NCBI RefSeq assembly: GCF_004362395.1
Contig: NZ_SNWE01000013.1
Span: 62,001 to 126,000, forward strand
DNA length: 64,000 nt
DNA from: Salegentibacter sp. 24
GTDB taxonomy: Bacteria > Bacteroidota > Bacteroidia > Flavobacteriales > Flavobacteriaceae
Direction: 5' to 3'
Below are positions 1-9,368 of the stretch, piece after piece; the first letter of the stretch is position 1; the number at the start of each line of letters is the position of its first letter. The translations under genes were made by a program, and so were the position numbers. Under the pieces are notes generated by a model. The model was not told where the DNA came from and searched no databases. It worked only from the letters and a program-made list of their open reading frames with translations.

Positions 1-30
1 AGCACCTGATTTTCGTTTACAACAGCGCTA

Positions 31-58
31 TTGCTTAATTCTTCGTTTCGTACCTTTG
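31..58 (+). promoter_or_regulatory. Bacteroidota-type promoter for the adenosyltransferase gene
   Basis: TTG at 31-33 and TACCTTTG at 51-58 are separated by 17 bases. This fits the Bacteroidota -33/-7 consensus TTG-N17-23-TAnnTTTG. The predicted transcript starts near 65, about 55 bases before the coding start at 121. Confidence 0.5.
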
Positions 59-120
59 AAATGCAAATTTCCCAGTTATGAATTATTCAGGTCAACTGGT
101 AGAAAAAAGAAAACATTATT

Positions 121-693
121 ATGAAAATTTATACCAAGACTGGTGATAAAGGATCCACCTCCCTTTTTGGAGGTACCCGGGTTCCCAAACACCATATTCG
201 CATAGAGAGTTACGGTACAGTAGACGAGCTTAATTCACATATCGGGTTAATTCGTGACCAGGACACCGGGGCCCATACCAAACAAATTTTAAGCAGGATT
301 CAGGATAGACTTTTTACCATAGGTTCTACCCTGGCCACGGATCCCGAAAAACAAAAATTAAAAAATGGAAAAGACCGGCTTCAAATCCCCAAAATTTCTA
401 AAGAAGATATCGAACTGCTGGAAAAAGAAATGGATTCCATGAATGAGAAGCTACCTGAGATGACCCATTTCATACTTCCCGGGGGGCACCAAAGCGTGTC
501 ATTCTGTCACATAGCCCGTTGTGTGTGTCGCCGCGCAGAGCGACTTGCCACCGCTTTATATGAAATAGAAGCTTTTGATCAAAGCGTGTTGCAATACCTG
601 AATAGACTTTCTGACTATCTATTTGTGCTGGCACGGATGTTGTCTAAAAGATTAAAGGCCGAAGAAGTGAAATGGATTCCGGAAAAATCTTAA
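121..693 (+). CDS. PduO-type ATP:cob(I)alamin adenosyltransferase
   Basis: Transfers the adenosyl group of ATP to cob(I)alamin, making adenosylcobalamin for B12-dependent mutases in the cytosol. The 190 residues match the usual family length. The N-terminal ATP-binding motif KIYTKTGDKGSTSLFGG and the motif SYGTVDELNSHIG are both present, as is the later helix with CVCRRAER and the tail LNRLSDYLFVLAR typical of the trimeric PduO family. ATG at 121 leads straight into the conserved N-terminus. The likely customers in this window are the IcmF-type mutase at 38.6-42.0 kb and whatever mutase MeaB (9.9 kb) serves. Assignment to family is secure; assignment to a specific pathway is inference. Confidence 0.95.
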   Translation: MKIYTKTGDKGSTSLFGGTRVPKHHIRIESYGTVDELNSHIGLIRDQDTGAHTKQILSRIQDRLFTIGSTLATDPEKQKLKNGKDRLQIPKISKEDIELLEKEMDSMNEKLPEMTHFILPGGHQSVSFCHIARCVCRRAERLATALYEIEAFDQSVLQYLNRLSDYLFVLARMLSKRLKAEEVKWIPEKS

Positions 694-785
694 TTTCTTC
701 AAAAAGCTGAAGCAAGGATTATTTAGTGAAAATATAATTCTAGCGTATGTTCTTAACATTATTGATTAAATAATAGATTTTTTTC

Positions 786-815
786 TTGGCTATTACCACA
801 AAAAATTTATTTTTG
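786..815 (+). promoter_or_regulatory. Bacteroidota-type promoter for the DUF2795 gene
   Basis: TTG at 786-788 and TATTTTTG at 808-815 with a 19-base spacer, 25 bases before the ATG at 841. This is one of the best -33/-7 matches in the window. Confidence 0.55.
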
Positions 816-840
816 CAAAAATAATAAACCTGATCAACCC

Positions 841-1062
841 ATGTATTGGACTTTAGAATTAGCATCTTATTTAAGCGATGCACCCTGGCCAGCAACTAAA
901 GACGAGTTAATTGACTATGCTATTAGAACAGGTGCTCCTTTAGAAGTAGTAGAAAACCTGCAGGCAATTGAAGATGAAGGAGACTCGTATGATTCTATTG
1001 AGGAAATTTGGCCTGATTATCCAACTGACGAAGATTATCTTTGGAATGAGGATGAATATTAA
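841..1062 (+). CDS. DUF2795 family small acidic protein
   Basis: Conserved 73-residue protein of unknown biochemical role. The sequence has the family pattern: an N-terminal YWTLELASYLSDAPWPATK followed by a short segment containing LIDYAIRTGAPLEVVENLQAI, and a strongly acidic C-terminus rich in D, E, W and Y. DUF2795 proteins are small cytosolic proteins in Bacteroidota. It sits directly before secA but is separated from it by a Rho-independent terminator, so the two are probably separate transcripts. ATG at 841 is supported by the promoter just upstream. Confidence 0.8.
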   Translation: MYWTLELASYLSDAPWPATKDELIDYAIRTGAPLEVVENLQAIEDEGDSYDSIEEIWPDYPTDEDYLWNEDEY

Positions 1063-1085
1063 ATAACAACGCGCAAAAAATAGAA

Positions 1086-1114
1086 AAAAGTCTCCAAAGT
1101 GAGGCTTTTTTTTT
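1086..1114 (+). terminator. Rho-independent terminator after the DUF2795 gene
   Basis: Stem AAAAGTCTC / GAGGCTTTT (one G-U pair) around a short loop, followed by a run of T. It lies between the DUF2795 stop and the secA start. Confidence 0.7.
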
Positions 1115-1117
1115 GCG

Positions 1118-1125
1118 TACATTTG
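1118..1125 (+). promoter_or_regulatory. Probable -7 element of the secA promoter
   Basis: TACATTTG matches TAnnTTTG and lies only 4 bases after the T-run of the preceding terminator, 25 bases before the secA ATG. No good TTG is seen at the -33 position, which falls inside the terminator hairpin. Confidence 0.35.
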
Positions 1126-1150
1126 AACCCCGTATTAAACAAAAACTATT

Positions 1151-4100
1151 ATGAGTTTTTTAAATTCTGTATTGAAAGTATTTGTTGGCGATAAATCAAA
1201 AAAAGACGTCAAGGAAATACAACCTATAGTTGAAAAGATAAAGGCGCTGGAAGGTGAGTTTGAAGCACTATCTATAGATGAACTTAGGGCGAAAACCTCA
1301 AGTTTCAAAGCCAAGATCGCTGAAGCTTTAAAAGATATAAACAAACAAATTGATGAACTGGAGGCTGAGGCCGATTCTAGTGAAGATATTACCCGAAAGG
1401 AAGATATTTATGCTGAAATTGATGCATTGAAGTCCAAGTCTTACGAAATATCCGAAGGGGTTCTAAACGATATTCTACCCGAAGCCTTTGCTACTGTAAA
1501 AGAAACTGCGAAACGCTTTTTCCATAACAAGCAGTTAAAAGTAACCGCATCAGAATTTGACCGGGAGATTTCAGCGGAAAAAGATTATGTAAATCTTGAA
1601 GGAGATCATGCCATATGGGATAACTCCTGGGATGCTGCCGGAAAACCGGTAACCTGGGATATGATCCATTATGATGTGCAGCTCATTGGTGGTGTAGCCA
1701 TGCACCAGGGTAAAATTGCAGAGATGCAGACCGGTGAAGGTAAGACCCTTGTGGCCACCTTGCCCATGTACCTCAATGCCCTTACGGGGAACGGCGTACA
1801 CCTTGTAACGGTCAATGATTACCTTGCTAAAAGGGATAGCGCATGGATGGCGCCTATTTTCGAGTTTCACGGTTTGAGTGTGGATTGTATAGATTATCAC
1901 AGGCCTAATTCTGCCGCAAGAAGAAAGGCTTACAATGCGGATATTACCTACGGAACCAACAATGAATTTGGATTCGACTATTTGCGTGATAATATGTCTC
2001 ATGCCCCAAATGATTTAGTACAGCGGCCGCATAATTTCGCCATTGTAGATGAGGTAGATTCCGTGTTGATTGATGATGCGCGTACCCCGCTAATCATTTC
2101 AGGACCAATTCCAAAAGGAGATGTTCACGAATTTAATGAGCTTAAACCTGCTATTTCGAATATTGTTGAATTACAAAGAAAGCATCTTACCAAAGTCCTG
2201 GCTGAAGCTAAAAAACTCATCAAAGAAGGAAACACCAAGGACGGTGCATTTCTACTGCTCAGGGTTTACCGCGGGCTTCCAAAGAATAAAGCTTTAATTA
2301 AATTCTTAAGTGAAGAAGGTATAAAACAATTACTGCAGAAGACCGAAAATCATTATATGCAGGACAACAACCGTGAAATGCCAAAGGTAGACGCGGATCT
2401 TTATTTCACCATTGAAGAAAAAAGCAACCAAATAGACCTGACCGATAAAGGTATTGAATTCCTTTCGGCGGAAGGGGATTCCGATTTCTTTGTGATGCCA
2501 GAGATGGGAATGGAAATCGCCAAAATTGAAAAAGAAGGACTCTCCAAGGAAGAAGAGGCTGAGAAAAAAGAGGAACTTTTTCGTGATTACAGCGTAAAAA
2601 GTGAGCGTATTCACACCCTACGTCAATTACTTAAAGCCTATACCCTATTCGAAAAAGATGACGAATATGTGGTGATGGATAATAAAGTAAAAATTGTAGA
2701 CGAGCAGACAGGCCGTATTATGGATGGGCGTCGTTATAGCGATGGATTACACCAGGCCATTGAAGCCAAGGAAAATGTGAAAATTGAGGATGCCACCCAA
2801 ACCTTTGCTACCGTAACGCTTCAGAATTACTTCAGAATGTACGGTAAGTTATCTGGTATGACTGGTACTGCGGTAACTGAAGCGGGAGAATTCTGGGAGA
2901 TTTATGAATTGGATGTGGTAGAAATTCCTACCAACCGACCCATTGCAAGAAACGACAAGGACGATTTGGTTTATAAAACCAAACGAGAAAAATACAACGC
3001 GGTTATAGATCATGTTACCGATCTTTCCAATGCCGGTCGACCAGTTCTTATTGGTACAACCTCCGTGGAGATCTCAGAGTTGCTTTCCAGAATGCTGAAA
3101 TTAAGGAATGTACCCCATAACGTGCTTAACGCGAAATTACATAAAAGAGAGGCCGATATTGTGGCTGAAGCCGGTAAATCAGGTATTGTGACCATTGCTA
3201 CCAATATGGCGGGCCGTGGTACAGATATCAAATTGAGTAAAGAAGTTAAAGCTGCAGGTGGTTTGGCAATTGTAGGTACAGAACGCCACGATTCACGTCG
3301 TGTAGACCGGCAGTTAAGAGGTCGTGCAGGTCGTCAGGGAGATCCGGGAAGCTCTCAGTTCTACGTCTCGCTTGAAGACAATCTGATGCGTTTATTCGGT
3401 TCTGAAAGAATCGCGAAATTAATGGATAAGATGGGGCTGGAAGAAGGTGAAGTAATTCAACATTCCATGATCTCAAAATCAATAGAGCGAGCCCAGAAAA
3501 AAGTAGAGGAAAATAACTTCGGAATCAGGAAACGTTTGCTGGAATATGATGATGTTATGAATGCCCAGCGGGAAGTCATATACAAACGTAGATACCATGC
3601 TTTATTTGGGGACAGGCTTAAAGTCGATATCGCCAATATGATTTTTGACACCGCTGAAGCCATTACAGAAAATAATAAAGTTGCCCAGGATTATAAAAAT
3701 TTTGAATTCGAACTGATCAGGTATTTCTCTATGAGCGCCCCTGTTTCAGAAGAAGAGTTTGAGAAAATGGGCGTACAAAAAATCTCCGGAATTGTTTATA
3801 AGGAAGCCTACCAGCATTACCAGGAAAAAATGAAGCACAGTGCTTCCAAAGCTTTCCCTGTAATTAAACAGGTGTATGAGGACCAAAAGAATAACTTTGA
3901 GAGGATTTCAGTTCCCTTCTCTGATGGGCAAAAAACCCTTCAGGTAGTAACCAATCTTGAAAAGGCCTATCAAACAGAAGGCGTGCAACTGGTTAAAGAT
4001 TTCGAGAAAAATATAAGTCTGGCCATTATTGATGATGCCTGGAAAACCCACCTTCGTAAAATGGACGAGTTGAAACAGAGTGTTCAGCTGGCCGTGCACG

Positions 4101-4510
4101 AGCAAAAAGATCCTTTATTGATCTATAAATTTGAAGCTTTTGAATTATTTAAAGCAATGCTGGATCAGGTGAATCGGGATGTAATCTCTTTTCTTTTCAA
4201 AGGGGAAATTCCAGAAGGCAATGTTTCCAGTATTCAAGAAGCCAGACAACGCAGAAAGGAGAAAGTAGAAACCCAGAAGGAAGAAATTCCTAATATTGAT
4301 GAAAGGGCTGCTCAAAGCCGTGCTGCAGGGAATACCCAGCAGCAGCGTCGCCCGCAGGTTACGGAAACCATTACCAGGGACCAGCCGAAAATTGGTCGTA
4401 ATGATAAGGTTACCATTAAAAATGTGATGAGTGGTGAAAATAAAACCCTGAAATACAAACAGGCCATTCCTCTTATTGAAAAAGGAGAATGGGTCGTGGT
4501 TAACCAATAA
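1151..4510 (+). CDS. secA: Preprotein translocase ATPase SecA
   Basis: Motor ATPase that drives secretory proteins through SecYEG at the inner membrane. Walker A is MQTGEGKT, Walker B sits in [17 protein letters not shown], and the helicase motif [26 protein letters not shown] is split across residues near 705-735. At 1119 residues it is about 200 longer than E. coli SecA; much of the excess is an insert after [12 protein letters not shown] (roughly residues 320-410), plus longer terminal parts. The C-terminus ends with a basic and hydrophobic tail and has no cysteine-rich SEC-C zinc motif. Long, zinc-free SecA proteins are usual in Flavobacteriia. It is a single gene with its own promoter region and terminator. 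Confidence 0.98.
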   Translation: MSFLNSVLKVFVGDKSKKDVKEIQPIVEKIKALEGEFEALSIDELRAKTSSFKAKIAEALKDINKQIDELEAEADSSEDITRKEDIYAEIDALKSKSYEISEGVLNDILPEAFATVKETAKRFFHNKQLKVTASEFDREISAEKDYVNLEGDHAIWDNSWDAAGKPVTWDMIHYDVQLIGGVAMHQGKIAEMQTGEGKTLVATLPMYLNALTGNGVHLVTVNDYLAKRDSAWMAPIFEFHGLSVDCIDYHRPNSAARRKAYNADITYGTNNEFGFDYLRDNMSHAPNDLVQRPHNFAIVDEVDSVLIDDARTPLIISGPIPKGDVHEFNELKPAISNIVELQRKHLTKVLAEAKKLIKEGNTKDGAFLLLRVYRGLPKNKALIKFLSEEGIKQLLQKTENHYMQDNNREMPKVDADLYFTIEEKSNQIDLTDKGIEFLSAEGDSDFFVMPEMGMEIAKIEKEGLSKEEEAEKKEELFRDYSVKSERIHTLRQLLKAYTLFEKDDEYVVMDNKVKIVDEQTGRIMDGRRYSDGLHQAIEAKENVKIEDATQTFATVTLQNYFRMYGKLSGMTGTAVTEAGEFWEIYELDVVEIPTNRPIARNDKDDLVYKTKREKYNAVIDHVTDLSNAGRPVLIGTTSVEISELLSRMLKLRNVPHNVLNAKLHKREADIVAEAGKSGIVTIATNMAGRGTDIKLSKEVKAAGGLAIVGTERHDSRRVDRQLRGRAGRQGDPGSSQFYVSLEDNLMRLFGSERIAKLMDKMGLEEGEVIQHSMISKSIERAQKKVEENNFGIRKRLLEYDDVMNAQREVIYKRRYHALFGDRLKVDIANMIFDTAEAITENNKVAQDYKNFEFELIRYFSMSAPVSEEEFEKMGVQKISGIVYKEAYQHYQEKMKHSASKAFPVIKQVYEDQKNNFERISVPFSDGQKTLQVVTNLEKAYQTEGVQLVKDFEKNISLAIIDDAWKTHLRKMDELKQSVQLAVHEQKDPLLIYKFEAFELFKAMLDQVNRDVISFLFKGEIPEGNVSSIQEARQRRKEKVETQKEEIPNIDERAAQSRAAGNTQQQRRPQVTETITRDQPKIGRNDKVTIKNVMSGENKTLKYKQAIPLIEKGEWVVVNQ

Positions 4511-4532
4511 CTGAATTTCAATTTCTTATAGA

Positions 4533-4583
4533 AAAGGACTATCTAAATTCCACAATACCGGAGCTTTTGGATAGTCCTTTCTT
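4533..4583 (+). terminator. Rho-independent terminator after secA
   Basis: Perfect 11-base stem AAAGGACTATC (4533-4543) / GATAGTCCTTT (4570-4580) with a 26-base loop. It follows the secA stop by about 25 bases. Confidence 0.65.
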
Positions 4584-4635
4584 ATTGCCTCTATTTTTTT
4601 GAGTAAATTAGCCGTTCAACCAACGGGTCAAAAAA

Positions 4636-5112
4636 ATGAAAAACTACCAGATAGAAATAAAGTGGGGAGTTATCTTCTTCGCTGCCTCCTTACTTTGGAT
4701 GTACTTTGAAAAACTGATGGGCTGGCATGATGTACTTATCAGCAAGCACGCTATCTACACCAATTTTTTCGGTCTTATCGCCATAGCGATTTACCTGTTG
4801 GCTATTCATGACAAAAGGAAGAATTTTTTCCACGGAAAAATGACCTGGACCCAGGGGTTCATCTCCGGAATTATTCTAACCACTGTGATCGCCTTACTTT
4901 CTCCAGTTGGTCAATTATTTACCCATTATCTTATTTCGCCTAAATACTTTGAGAATGCCATTGAATTTGCAGTAACTACGGAAAGGATGGAGCGCCAGGA
5001 AGCCCAGGCCTACTTTAGCTTAAATTCCTACATTATCCAGGCCATTGCTGGTGCTTTAATGATGGGTGTGGTCACCTCAGCCATTGTGGCCTTAATTTTA
5101 AAAAGAAAATAA
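4636..5112 (+). CDS. DUF4199 family membrane protein
   Basis: 158-residue inner-membrane protein of unknown function. Four hydrophobic segments are visible: WGVIFFAASLLWMYF, FFGLIAIAIYLLAI, FISGIILTTVIALLSPVGQLF and AIAGALMMGVVTSAIVALI. The mixed layout with a short soluble loop carrying DKRKNFFHGKMTWTQGF is typical of DUF4199 proteins of Bacteroidota. The stop codon (5110-5112) directly abuts the stop of the convergent M23 peptidase gene, with no intergenic base. Confidence 0.75.
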   Translation: MKNYQIEIKWGVIFFAASLLWMYFEKLMGWHDVLISKHAIYTNFFGLIAIAIYLLAIHDKRKNFFHGKMTWTQGFISGIILTTVIALLSPVGQLFTHYLISPKYFENAIEFAVTTERMERQEAQAYFSLNSYIIQAIAGALMMGVVTSAIVALILKRK

Positions 5113-5814
5113 TCAGAAGTTTCTTAGTTTCAGCAGGTAATTAGGATCGGGACAATTTTGTAAATAAAAATCCAGGTCTCTTCTTGAGGTCACCCCCGGG
5201 AAATCGCCAATTTTCTCTACCAGGTCCTCAATGATCTGAAAATGTAAATGTGGTGCGTAATCGCCGTTTTCTTCCGGTCTGCCAAGTTCGGCAATCTTTT
5301 CCCCTTTTTTTACCATGGACCCCGGCACCATACCGTTCAAGGAAGCTTTACTTAAATGTCCGTATAGAGAATAGAATTTCTTTTCCTGAAACCGATGTTC
5401 CAAAATTATTGTTGGCCCATAATCGCCAAAATTAGAATTATCGTTAAAACTGTGAATCTTACCTTCCAAAACAGCTAAAACATCGGTATGGGCATCAGCC
5501 CAAAAATCGAGTCCCAAATGAATATTCCTATCATCCTGCTGGTCCTTGGAAGCCTTGAAAAGCTCACTTCTATTGTAGAGTTTGCGAACTTCGGAATAGC
5601 CGCCAAAAGCGACCTTTTTGCCAAAGGCATTTAAATAATCAGCAATATAATTGGAAAAAGCCCGGGAAGAAGAAATATCAACTTTCCCGAGCTCAACATT
5701 ATTCTCAGATAAATCTATTACGATATAATCTTCTGCCTTCAAATTCACGTCCAGTACCTGGGTAAATCCAGTTGTTAGTTGCGATAGAAATTCAGAAAAA
5801 TTAGTTGTTCCCAT
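5113..5814 (-). CDS. M23 family metallopeptidase (LytM-like)
   Basis: 233-residue peptidase-like protein whose C-terminal two thirds form an M23/LytM fold. Zinc ligands can be read as HLGLD (about residues 99-103) and the HxH motif PHLHFQI (about 188-194). LYGHLS and VKKGEKIAELG are the standard beta-strand landmarks of the family, so the catalytic site looks intact. M23 enzymes cleave peptidoglycan cross-links. No signal peptide or transmembrane segment is visible at the N-terminus (MGTTNFSEFLSQ), so export is not evident. The substrate is therefore uncertain. It stands alone on the minus strand. Confidence 0.8.
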   Translation of the reverse strand: MGTTNFSEFLSQLTTGFTQVLDVNLKAEDYIVIDLSENNVELGKVDISSSRAFSNYIADYLNAFGKKVAFGGYSEVRKLYNRSELFKASKDQQDDRNIHLGLDFWADAHTDVLAVLEGKIHSFNDNSNFGDYGPTIILEHRFQEKKFYSLYGHLSKASLNGMVPGSMVKKGEKIAELGRPEENGDYAPHLHFQIIEDLVEKIGDFPGVTSRRDLDFYLQNCPDPNYLLKLRNF

Positions 5815-5870
5815 AAGCGATAATTGAAACGGTTTGCCGTTTAAGAATCGCTAAAATTACACCTTGAAAT

Positions 5871-7268
5871 CTAATTTAACAAGACATCACTAAAATTAGC
5901 TTTAATACTTATGTTCCCACCTGAATCTTTGGTTTTATGATAACCACTTAGCTTCCTGTTATCATAAGATTCCGTGGAAGTTAAATTTAAAGCCTTGGGA
6001 TGCTTAATATCGCTTTGTGTACCGCTATAGATAAAATCAAATGCTGAGGAAGGCAGACCCAGTTTCAAATCGCTGTTCTCCAGGTTGATATCCAGATTTT
6101 TAAAATTTGGAGCTACAGTCTCAATATTTAATTCCCCAAAATTTCCTGAAAGAATCCCCGTATCTTCGAGTTCGCCAATATGTACATTACTGGAATTCGA
6201 GCTCAGCTTAATACTCTTAACCTTATTGATTTTGAAGTCTTGCACATATTTGGCGTCCATAACTCCATAAGACCAGAAATTGATATGCACTGGCGTATAT
6301 GCAGCCTCTACACTGGTGTTTTTACCAATTAACCTATCAGCAGTAAGTTTACTATGTGAGAGATCAGCACGCAGGCTTTGGGTAGTTCCCGAGAGTTTCA
6401 CATTTCCGTGGCGGATATCTAGGTTAAGATTGGCATTGTTTGGTACTTTTAATTTTATGGTCTTTTTAGCCTTAGCATTATTCATACCAATTATATTGGG
6501 TTTTCCATGCTCTAGATCCCCAAACCGGGCTTCCATTTGTGCACCAAAGGATTCTCCCCAGGCCTCCATATCTTTTCCAAAGCTCTCTGCCCATTTTTCC
6601 ATAGATTTCTCAAACTCTTCCTCGTTTATCTCCATCTTCATCTCGAAATTCTTCTCCCAGTTTTCAGCATTTTTCTCAAACTGACTAGCCCATTCTTCCA
6701 TAGATTTTTCAAAATCTTCGCCGAAATTAGCTTCAATTTGTTTCTCGAATTTCGCAAGGTATTTATCTCCGTCCTTTTCGTAGGCTTGGTAATCGAATTT
6801 GATGTTCCCCATCTTTTCACTGAATTCCGGTGGAAGCGGCGCCCCCATGGTCTCACCCATACTGGCAATCAGCGGAGTAACCAAATCATTCATTAACGGC
6901 TCCAACATCTGGGGAAGATTACTAAGTGGTTTTTCTAGTCCGCTAAGATCTACATCGCCACTCCATTGCATGGCACCCCCTGAAGTAACTGTTACCCGGG
7001 AAGTATTTCCTGAAGTACTCAGCTTCCAACTATCGAGTAACTCCTGCATTTTTTCTTTCTCAACCTGCTGGGTTTCTAAAACAGCCTCTATTTGCACTTC
7101 ATTCCTGTCCCAATAATCTACTATTATATTGGTGTGACTGGCATCGATGTTCACTTCCACATCACTGGAAGTCTTATAGGTTTTCTCCAGTTTTTTACTT
7201 TGTGCGCCAAGCATTGCCGGAAGGCAAACGAGCAGCGCAAACATTAAATTATACCTCATAGTCCTCAT
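5871..7268 (-). CDS. Secreted DUF4097-like adhesin-domain protein with acidic coiled segment
   Basis: 465-residue exported protein, third gene of the ECF sigma operon. A signal peptide is clear (MRYNLMFALLVCLPAMLGAQ; start may be the ATG at 7268 or the one at 7259). Residues about 170-255 carry imperfect repeats of the form FEKSMEEWASQFEK / FEKSMEKWAESFGK, which are charged, aromatic and probably helical. The C-terminal 200 residues are beta-rich (LKVPNNANLNLDIRHGNVKL and similar strands), like the putative auto-transporter adhesin / DUF4097 family. The start overlaps the preceding anti-sigma gene by 20 bases, which suggests translational coupling. Function is unknown; a cell-envelope role controlled by the sigma factor is inferred from the operon. 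Confidence 0.6.
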   Translation of the reverse strand: MRTMRYNLMFALLVCLPAMLGAQSKKLEKTYKTSSDVEVNIDASHTNIIVDYWDRNEVQIEAVLETQQVEKEKMQELLDSWKLSTSGNTSRVTVTSGGAMQWSGDVDLSGLEKPLSNLPQMLEPLMNDLVTPLIASMGETMGAPLPPEFSEKMGNIKFDYQAYEKDGDKYLAKFEKQIEANFGEDFEKSMEEWASQFEKNAENWEKNFEMKMEINEEEFEKSMEKWAESFGKDMEAWGESFGAQMEARFGDLEHGKPNIIGMNNAKAKKTIKLKVPNNANLNLDIRHGNVKLSGTTQSLRADLSHSKLTADRLIGKNTSVEAAYTPVHINFWSYGVMDAKYVQDFKINKVKSIKLSSNSSNVHIGELEDTGILSGNFGELNIETVAPNFKNLDINLENSDLKLGLPSSAFDFIYSGTQSDIKHPKALNLTSTESYDNRKLSGYHKTKDSGGNISIKANFSDVLLN

Positions 7269-7866
7269 ATTGATTGTCTTTTGATTGATTGATTTCTTTT
7301 AATTTGTTTTTAAGCTTGTACAAGAGCTCCAGCCTGAGCTGAAGGTTAGCGATCAGCGCTTCTAAAGTTTCTTCATTAGGCCCTGTTTCTTTAATTTCCA
7401 GATTAAGGCGCTGGTATTCTTTATCCAGTTCAGACATCTGGTGCATAAAAGAATCGATAAGAGCTTTGTTCTCTGAAGTAATATTGATTTTAGATAGTTC
7501 AATATTAAGACTCGCCATATAATAATCTTCAATTTTTTTGTATTCAGGAGAAATCTCACTTAGCTGAAAATTATCCTCATTGAGTTTTAATTTATTCTCT
7601 TTTTGATCTAAAACCTTAGCAGGAGTGTCTGCCATCGAAGGTTCCTTGTTAAAATTATTTTCACCTGAATTCAGATAAAAAAATCCTATGCCGAAGCTTA
7701 CAATCAAAACTGCCGCAATCTTTAGGAAAAAGAAGGTATTGTTTCGCTTTTTCCGGGACAATTTTTTATCTAAGCGTTCTTCAAATCGTTTTTGATGCCC
7801 CTTAGGTAACGTATTTGGTTGAGGCTCTTTCTCATTTTTGAACATTTCTCTAATATCCTGTGCCAT
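7249..7866 (-). CDS. Probable anti-sigma factor, single-pass membrane protein
   Basis: 205-residue protein encoded between an ECF sigma factor and a secreted protein, overlapping both (17 bases with the sigma gene, 20 with the downstream gene). The N-terminal 40 residues are basic and cytosolic (RFEERLDKKLSRKKRNN). One transmembrane segment follows (FFFLKIAAVLIVSFGIGFFYL), then a charged periplasmic region ending in a long helix (LQLRLELLYKLKNKLKEINQ). This layout and position are those of membrane anti-sigma factors in Bacteroidota. No HCC zinc motif is present, and I do not recognise a named anti-sigma family. Confidence 0.6.
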   Translation of the reverse strand: MAQDIREMFKNEKEPQPNTLPKGHQKRFEERLDKKLSRKKRNNTFFFLKIAAVLIVSFGIGFFYLNSGENNFNKEPSMADTPAKVLDQKENKLKLNEDNFQLSEISPEYKKIEDYYMASLNIELSKINITSENKALIDSFMHQMSELDKEYQRLNLEIKETGPNEETLEALIANLQLRLELLYKLKNKLKEINQSKDNQYEDYEV

Positions 7867-8395
7867 TTTTTATAGTCTTTAATTCTTCTTGCAATTTTTT
7901 CTTACCCCTGTGTACCAGCGTCCGCGAGGCTACCGGACTTATATTTAATATATCTGATATTTCCTGATGATCATAACCTTCCATTAAAAACAGCATCAGG
8001 GGATATTTATATTTTTCCGGCAGCCTTTCCATGCACTGCTTCACCTCTGCCATCCCAATTTCATCTTCTACCTGCCAATTGTCGTCTTCTTCCGCAGTGC
8101 TCAATACCTGCTCGTTTATAGCGATTAATTCCAGCTTCTTGGATTTCAGTTTATCAATACATTTATTGATAACAATTCGTTTAAGCCAGGCGCCAAAGCT
8201 TACCTCTCCTGTAAACTGCTGGAGTTTTGAAAAGGCTTTTATAAAGGCTTCCTGCATTGCATCCTCCGCTTCATATGGGTCTTTTAAAAAACGTAATGCC
8301 ACGTAATGCATTCCCTGACTATACTGATTGTAGAGCTTCAGCTGAGCTCTGCGATCGTTGTTTTTACAGGCTTCGATTAATTGATGCTGTATCAT
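7850..8395 (-). CDS. ECF-type RNA polymerase sigma factor
   Basis: Sigma-70 family factor of the extracytoplasmic-function class. Region 2 is seen in LYNQYSQGMHYVALRFLKDPYEAEDAMQEAFIKAF (split: YEAEDAMQEAFIKAF is the core), and region 4 in MERLPEKYKYPLMLFLMEGY and HQEISDILNISPVASRTLVHR. The start is chosen at ATG 8395 (MIQHQLIEACKNNDRRAQ), giving 181 residues and the usual family N-terminus. An in-frame ATG at 8503 would add 36 residues unlike the family. It is first in a three-gene overlapping operon with a probable anti-sigma factor and an exported beta-rich protein. Confidence 0.9.
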   Translation of the reverse strand: MIQHQLIEACKNNDRRAQLKLYNQYSQGMHYVALRFLKDPYEAEDAMQEAFIKAFSKLQQFTGEVSFGAWLKRIVINKCIDKLKSKKLELIAINEQVLSTAEEDDNWQVEDEIGMAEVKQCMERLPEKYKYPLMLFLMEGYDHQEISDILNISPVASRTLVHRGKKKLQEELKTIKNGTGY

Positions 8396-8636
8396 TTTGA
8401 TGGTTGGTTTCACCCACTGTGTGGGGTTAAATATACTGGAAACAAATAGCCAATTATTTTCGTTCTTATTGAAAAGATACGGCTTATTCCAACTTGGTTT
8501 CATTATAAAGACGAAGCCATTTTACCAATGTTGCAAGCTTTTGCTAATTTCTTGTTGAAAATACATTTTTTTCCTTTTTTTGTTTAAGATGAAGTTTGCA
8601 CGCTTTTTGAACAGCTATTAAAAAATTAAAATAATA

Positions 8637-9227
8637 ATGAAAAGACCGGTTAAAACCTTTTTAAAACTTGGCGGTATACTTATCGTACTGGCTGTGGTAG
8701 TGCTTTTTATAACTCGCTATAGCACCAAAGCCCATAGCCCTGAGGACACGGTAAGCTTTACAGAGGGAGAGCTAAGACTGGAAGTTTTTTATAACAGGCC
8801 ATATAAAAAGGAACGGGTGATCTTCGGCAACCTAGTTCCTTTTAATGAAGTCTGGCGAACCGGAGCCAACGAGGCGACTACCTTTTCTACCAACAAGGAT
8901 ATTATGGTAGATGGTTCTCTTTTAAAAGCAGGTCAATACACGCTGTGGACCATCCCTATGAAAGATTCATGGAAGGTGATTTTTAATGAAAAAATGTATC
9001 CCTGGGGAATCGATCTTGATGAAAAGGCCTACCGAGAACCGGAATTCGACGCACTTACACTGGAAGTCCCTACCAAAGATTTGAGCAAAACATTAGAACA
9101 ATTTACCATTTTTTTTAATGAGAAAAATGAATTTGTAAATTTAAACCTGGCCTGGGACCAAACCCTGGTAAGTGTTCCCATAAAACCAGAAGAAAAATTA
9201 AAAACCCCACAGGTTTCAAAGCTGTGA
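8637..9227 (+). CDS. DUF2911 family membrane-anchored protein
   Basis: 196-residue protein with an N-terminal anchor (LGGILIVLAVVVLFITRY) and a DUF2911 domain. Landmarks are FYNRPYKKERVIFGNLVPF, WRTGANEATTFSTNKD and LKAGQYTLWTIP, which are diagnostic of this Bacteroidota family. The function is unknown; the domain is presumably periplasmic. The last codons overlap the first arm of a Rho-independent terminator. Confidence 0.8.
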   Translation: MKRPVKTFLKLGGILIVLAVVVLFITRYSTKAHSPEDTVSFTEGELRLEVFYNRPYKKERVIFGNLVPFNEVWRTGANEATTFSTNKDIMVDGSLLKAGQYTLWTIPMKDSWKVIFNEKMYPWGIDLDEKAYREPEFDALTLEVPTKDLSKTLEQFTIFFNEKNEFVNLNLAWDQTLVSVPIKPEEKLKTPQVSKL

Positions 9228-9234
9228 GGTTTTA
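9201..9234 (+). terminator. Rho-independent terminator overlapping the DUF2911 stop codon
   Basis: Stem AAAACC-C-CACAG / CTGTG-A-GGTTTT. The left arm (9201-9212) lies inside the last sense codons and the right arm (9222-9233) spans the stop codon at 9225-9227. Confidence 0.5.
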
Positions 9235-9368
9235 ATGGCTATAAAGCCGCTCTTTTGATTTTTTTTACTAGCGCCATTTCTGGATAAGATCCAAATCTGT
9301 GAAATAGTTCAATAACATCTAATTGAGTTCATTTTGCTAGTGGGAAACCAATTCTTTTTAAAGTCGAT

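Noticed and set aside
78-146. Short frame of 22 codons overlapping the start of the adenosyltransferase gene
   Set aside because: It is out of frame with the main gene, has no family likeness, and short frames like this are expected by chance in A/T-rich leaders.
1135-4510. Long antisense frames opposite secA
   Set aside because: They are shadows of the real gene; the plus strand has full SecA motifs.
6280-6896. Plus-strand open frames opposite the repeat region of the exported protein
   Set aside because: They arise from the reverse complement of the low-complexity Glu/Lys/Phe repeats and have no independent support.
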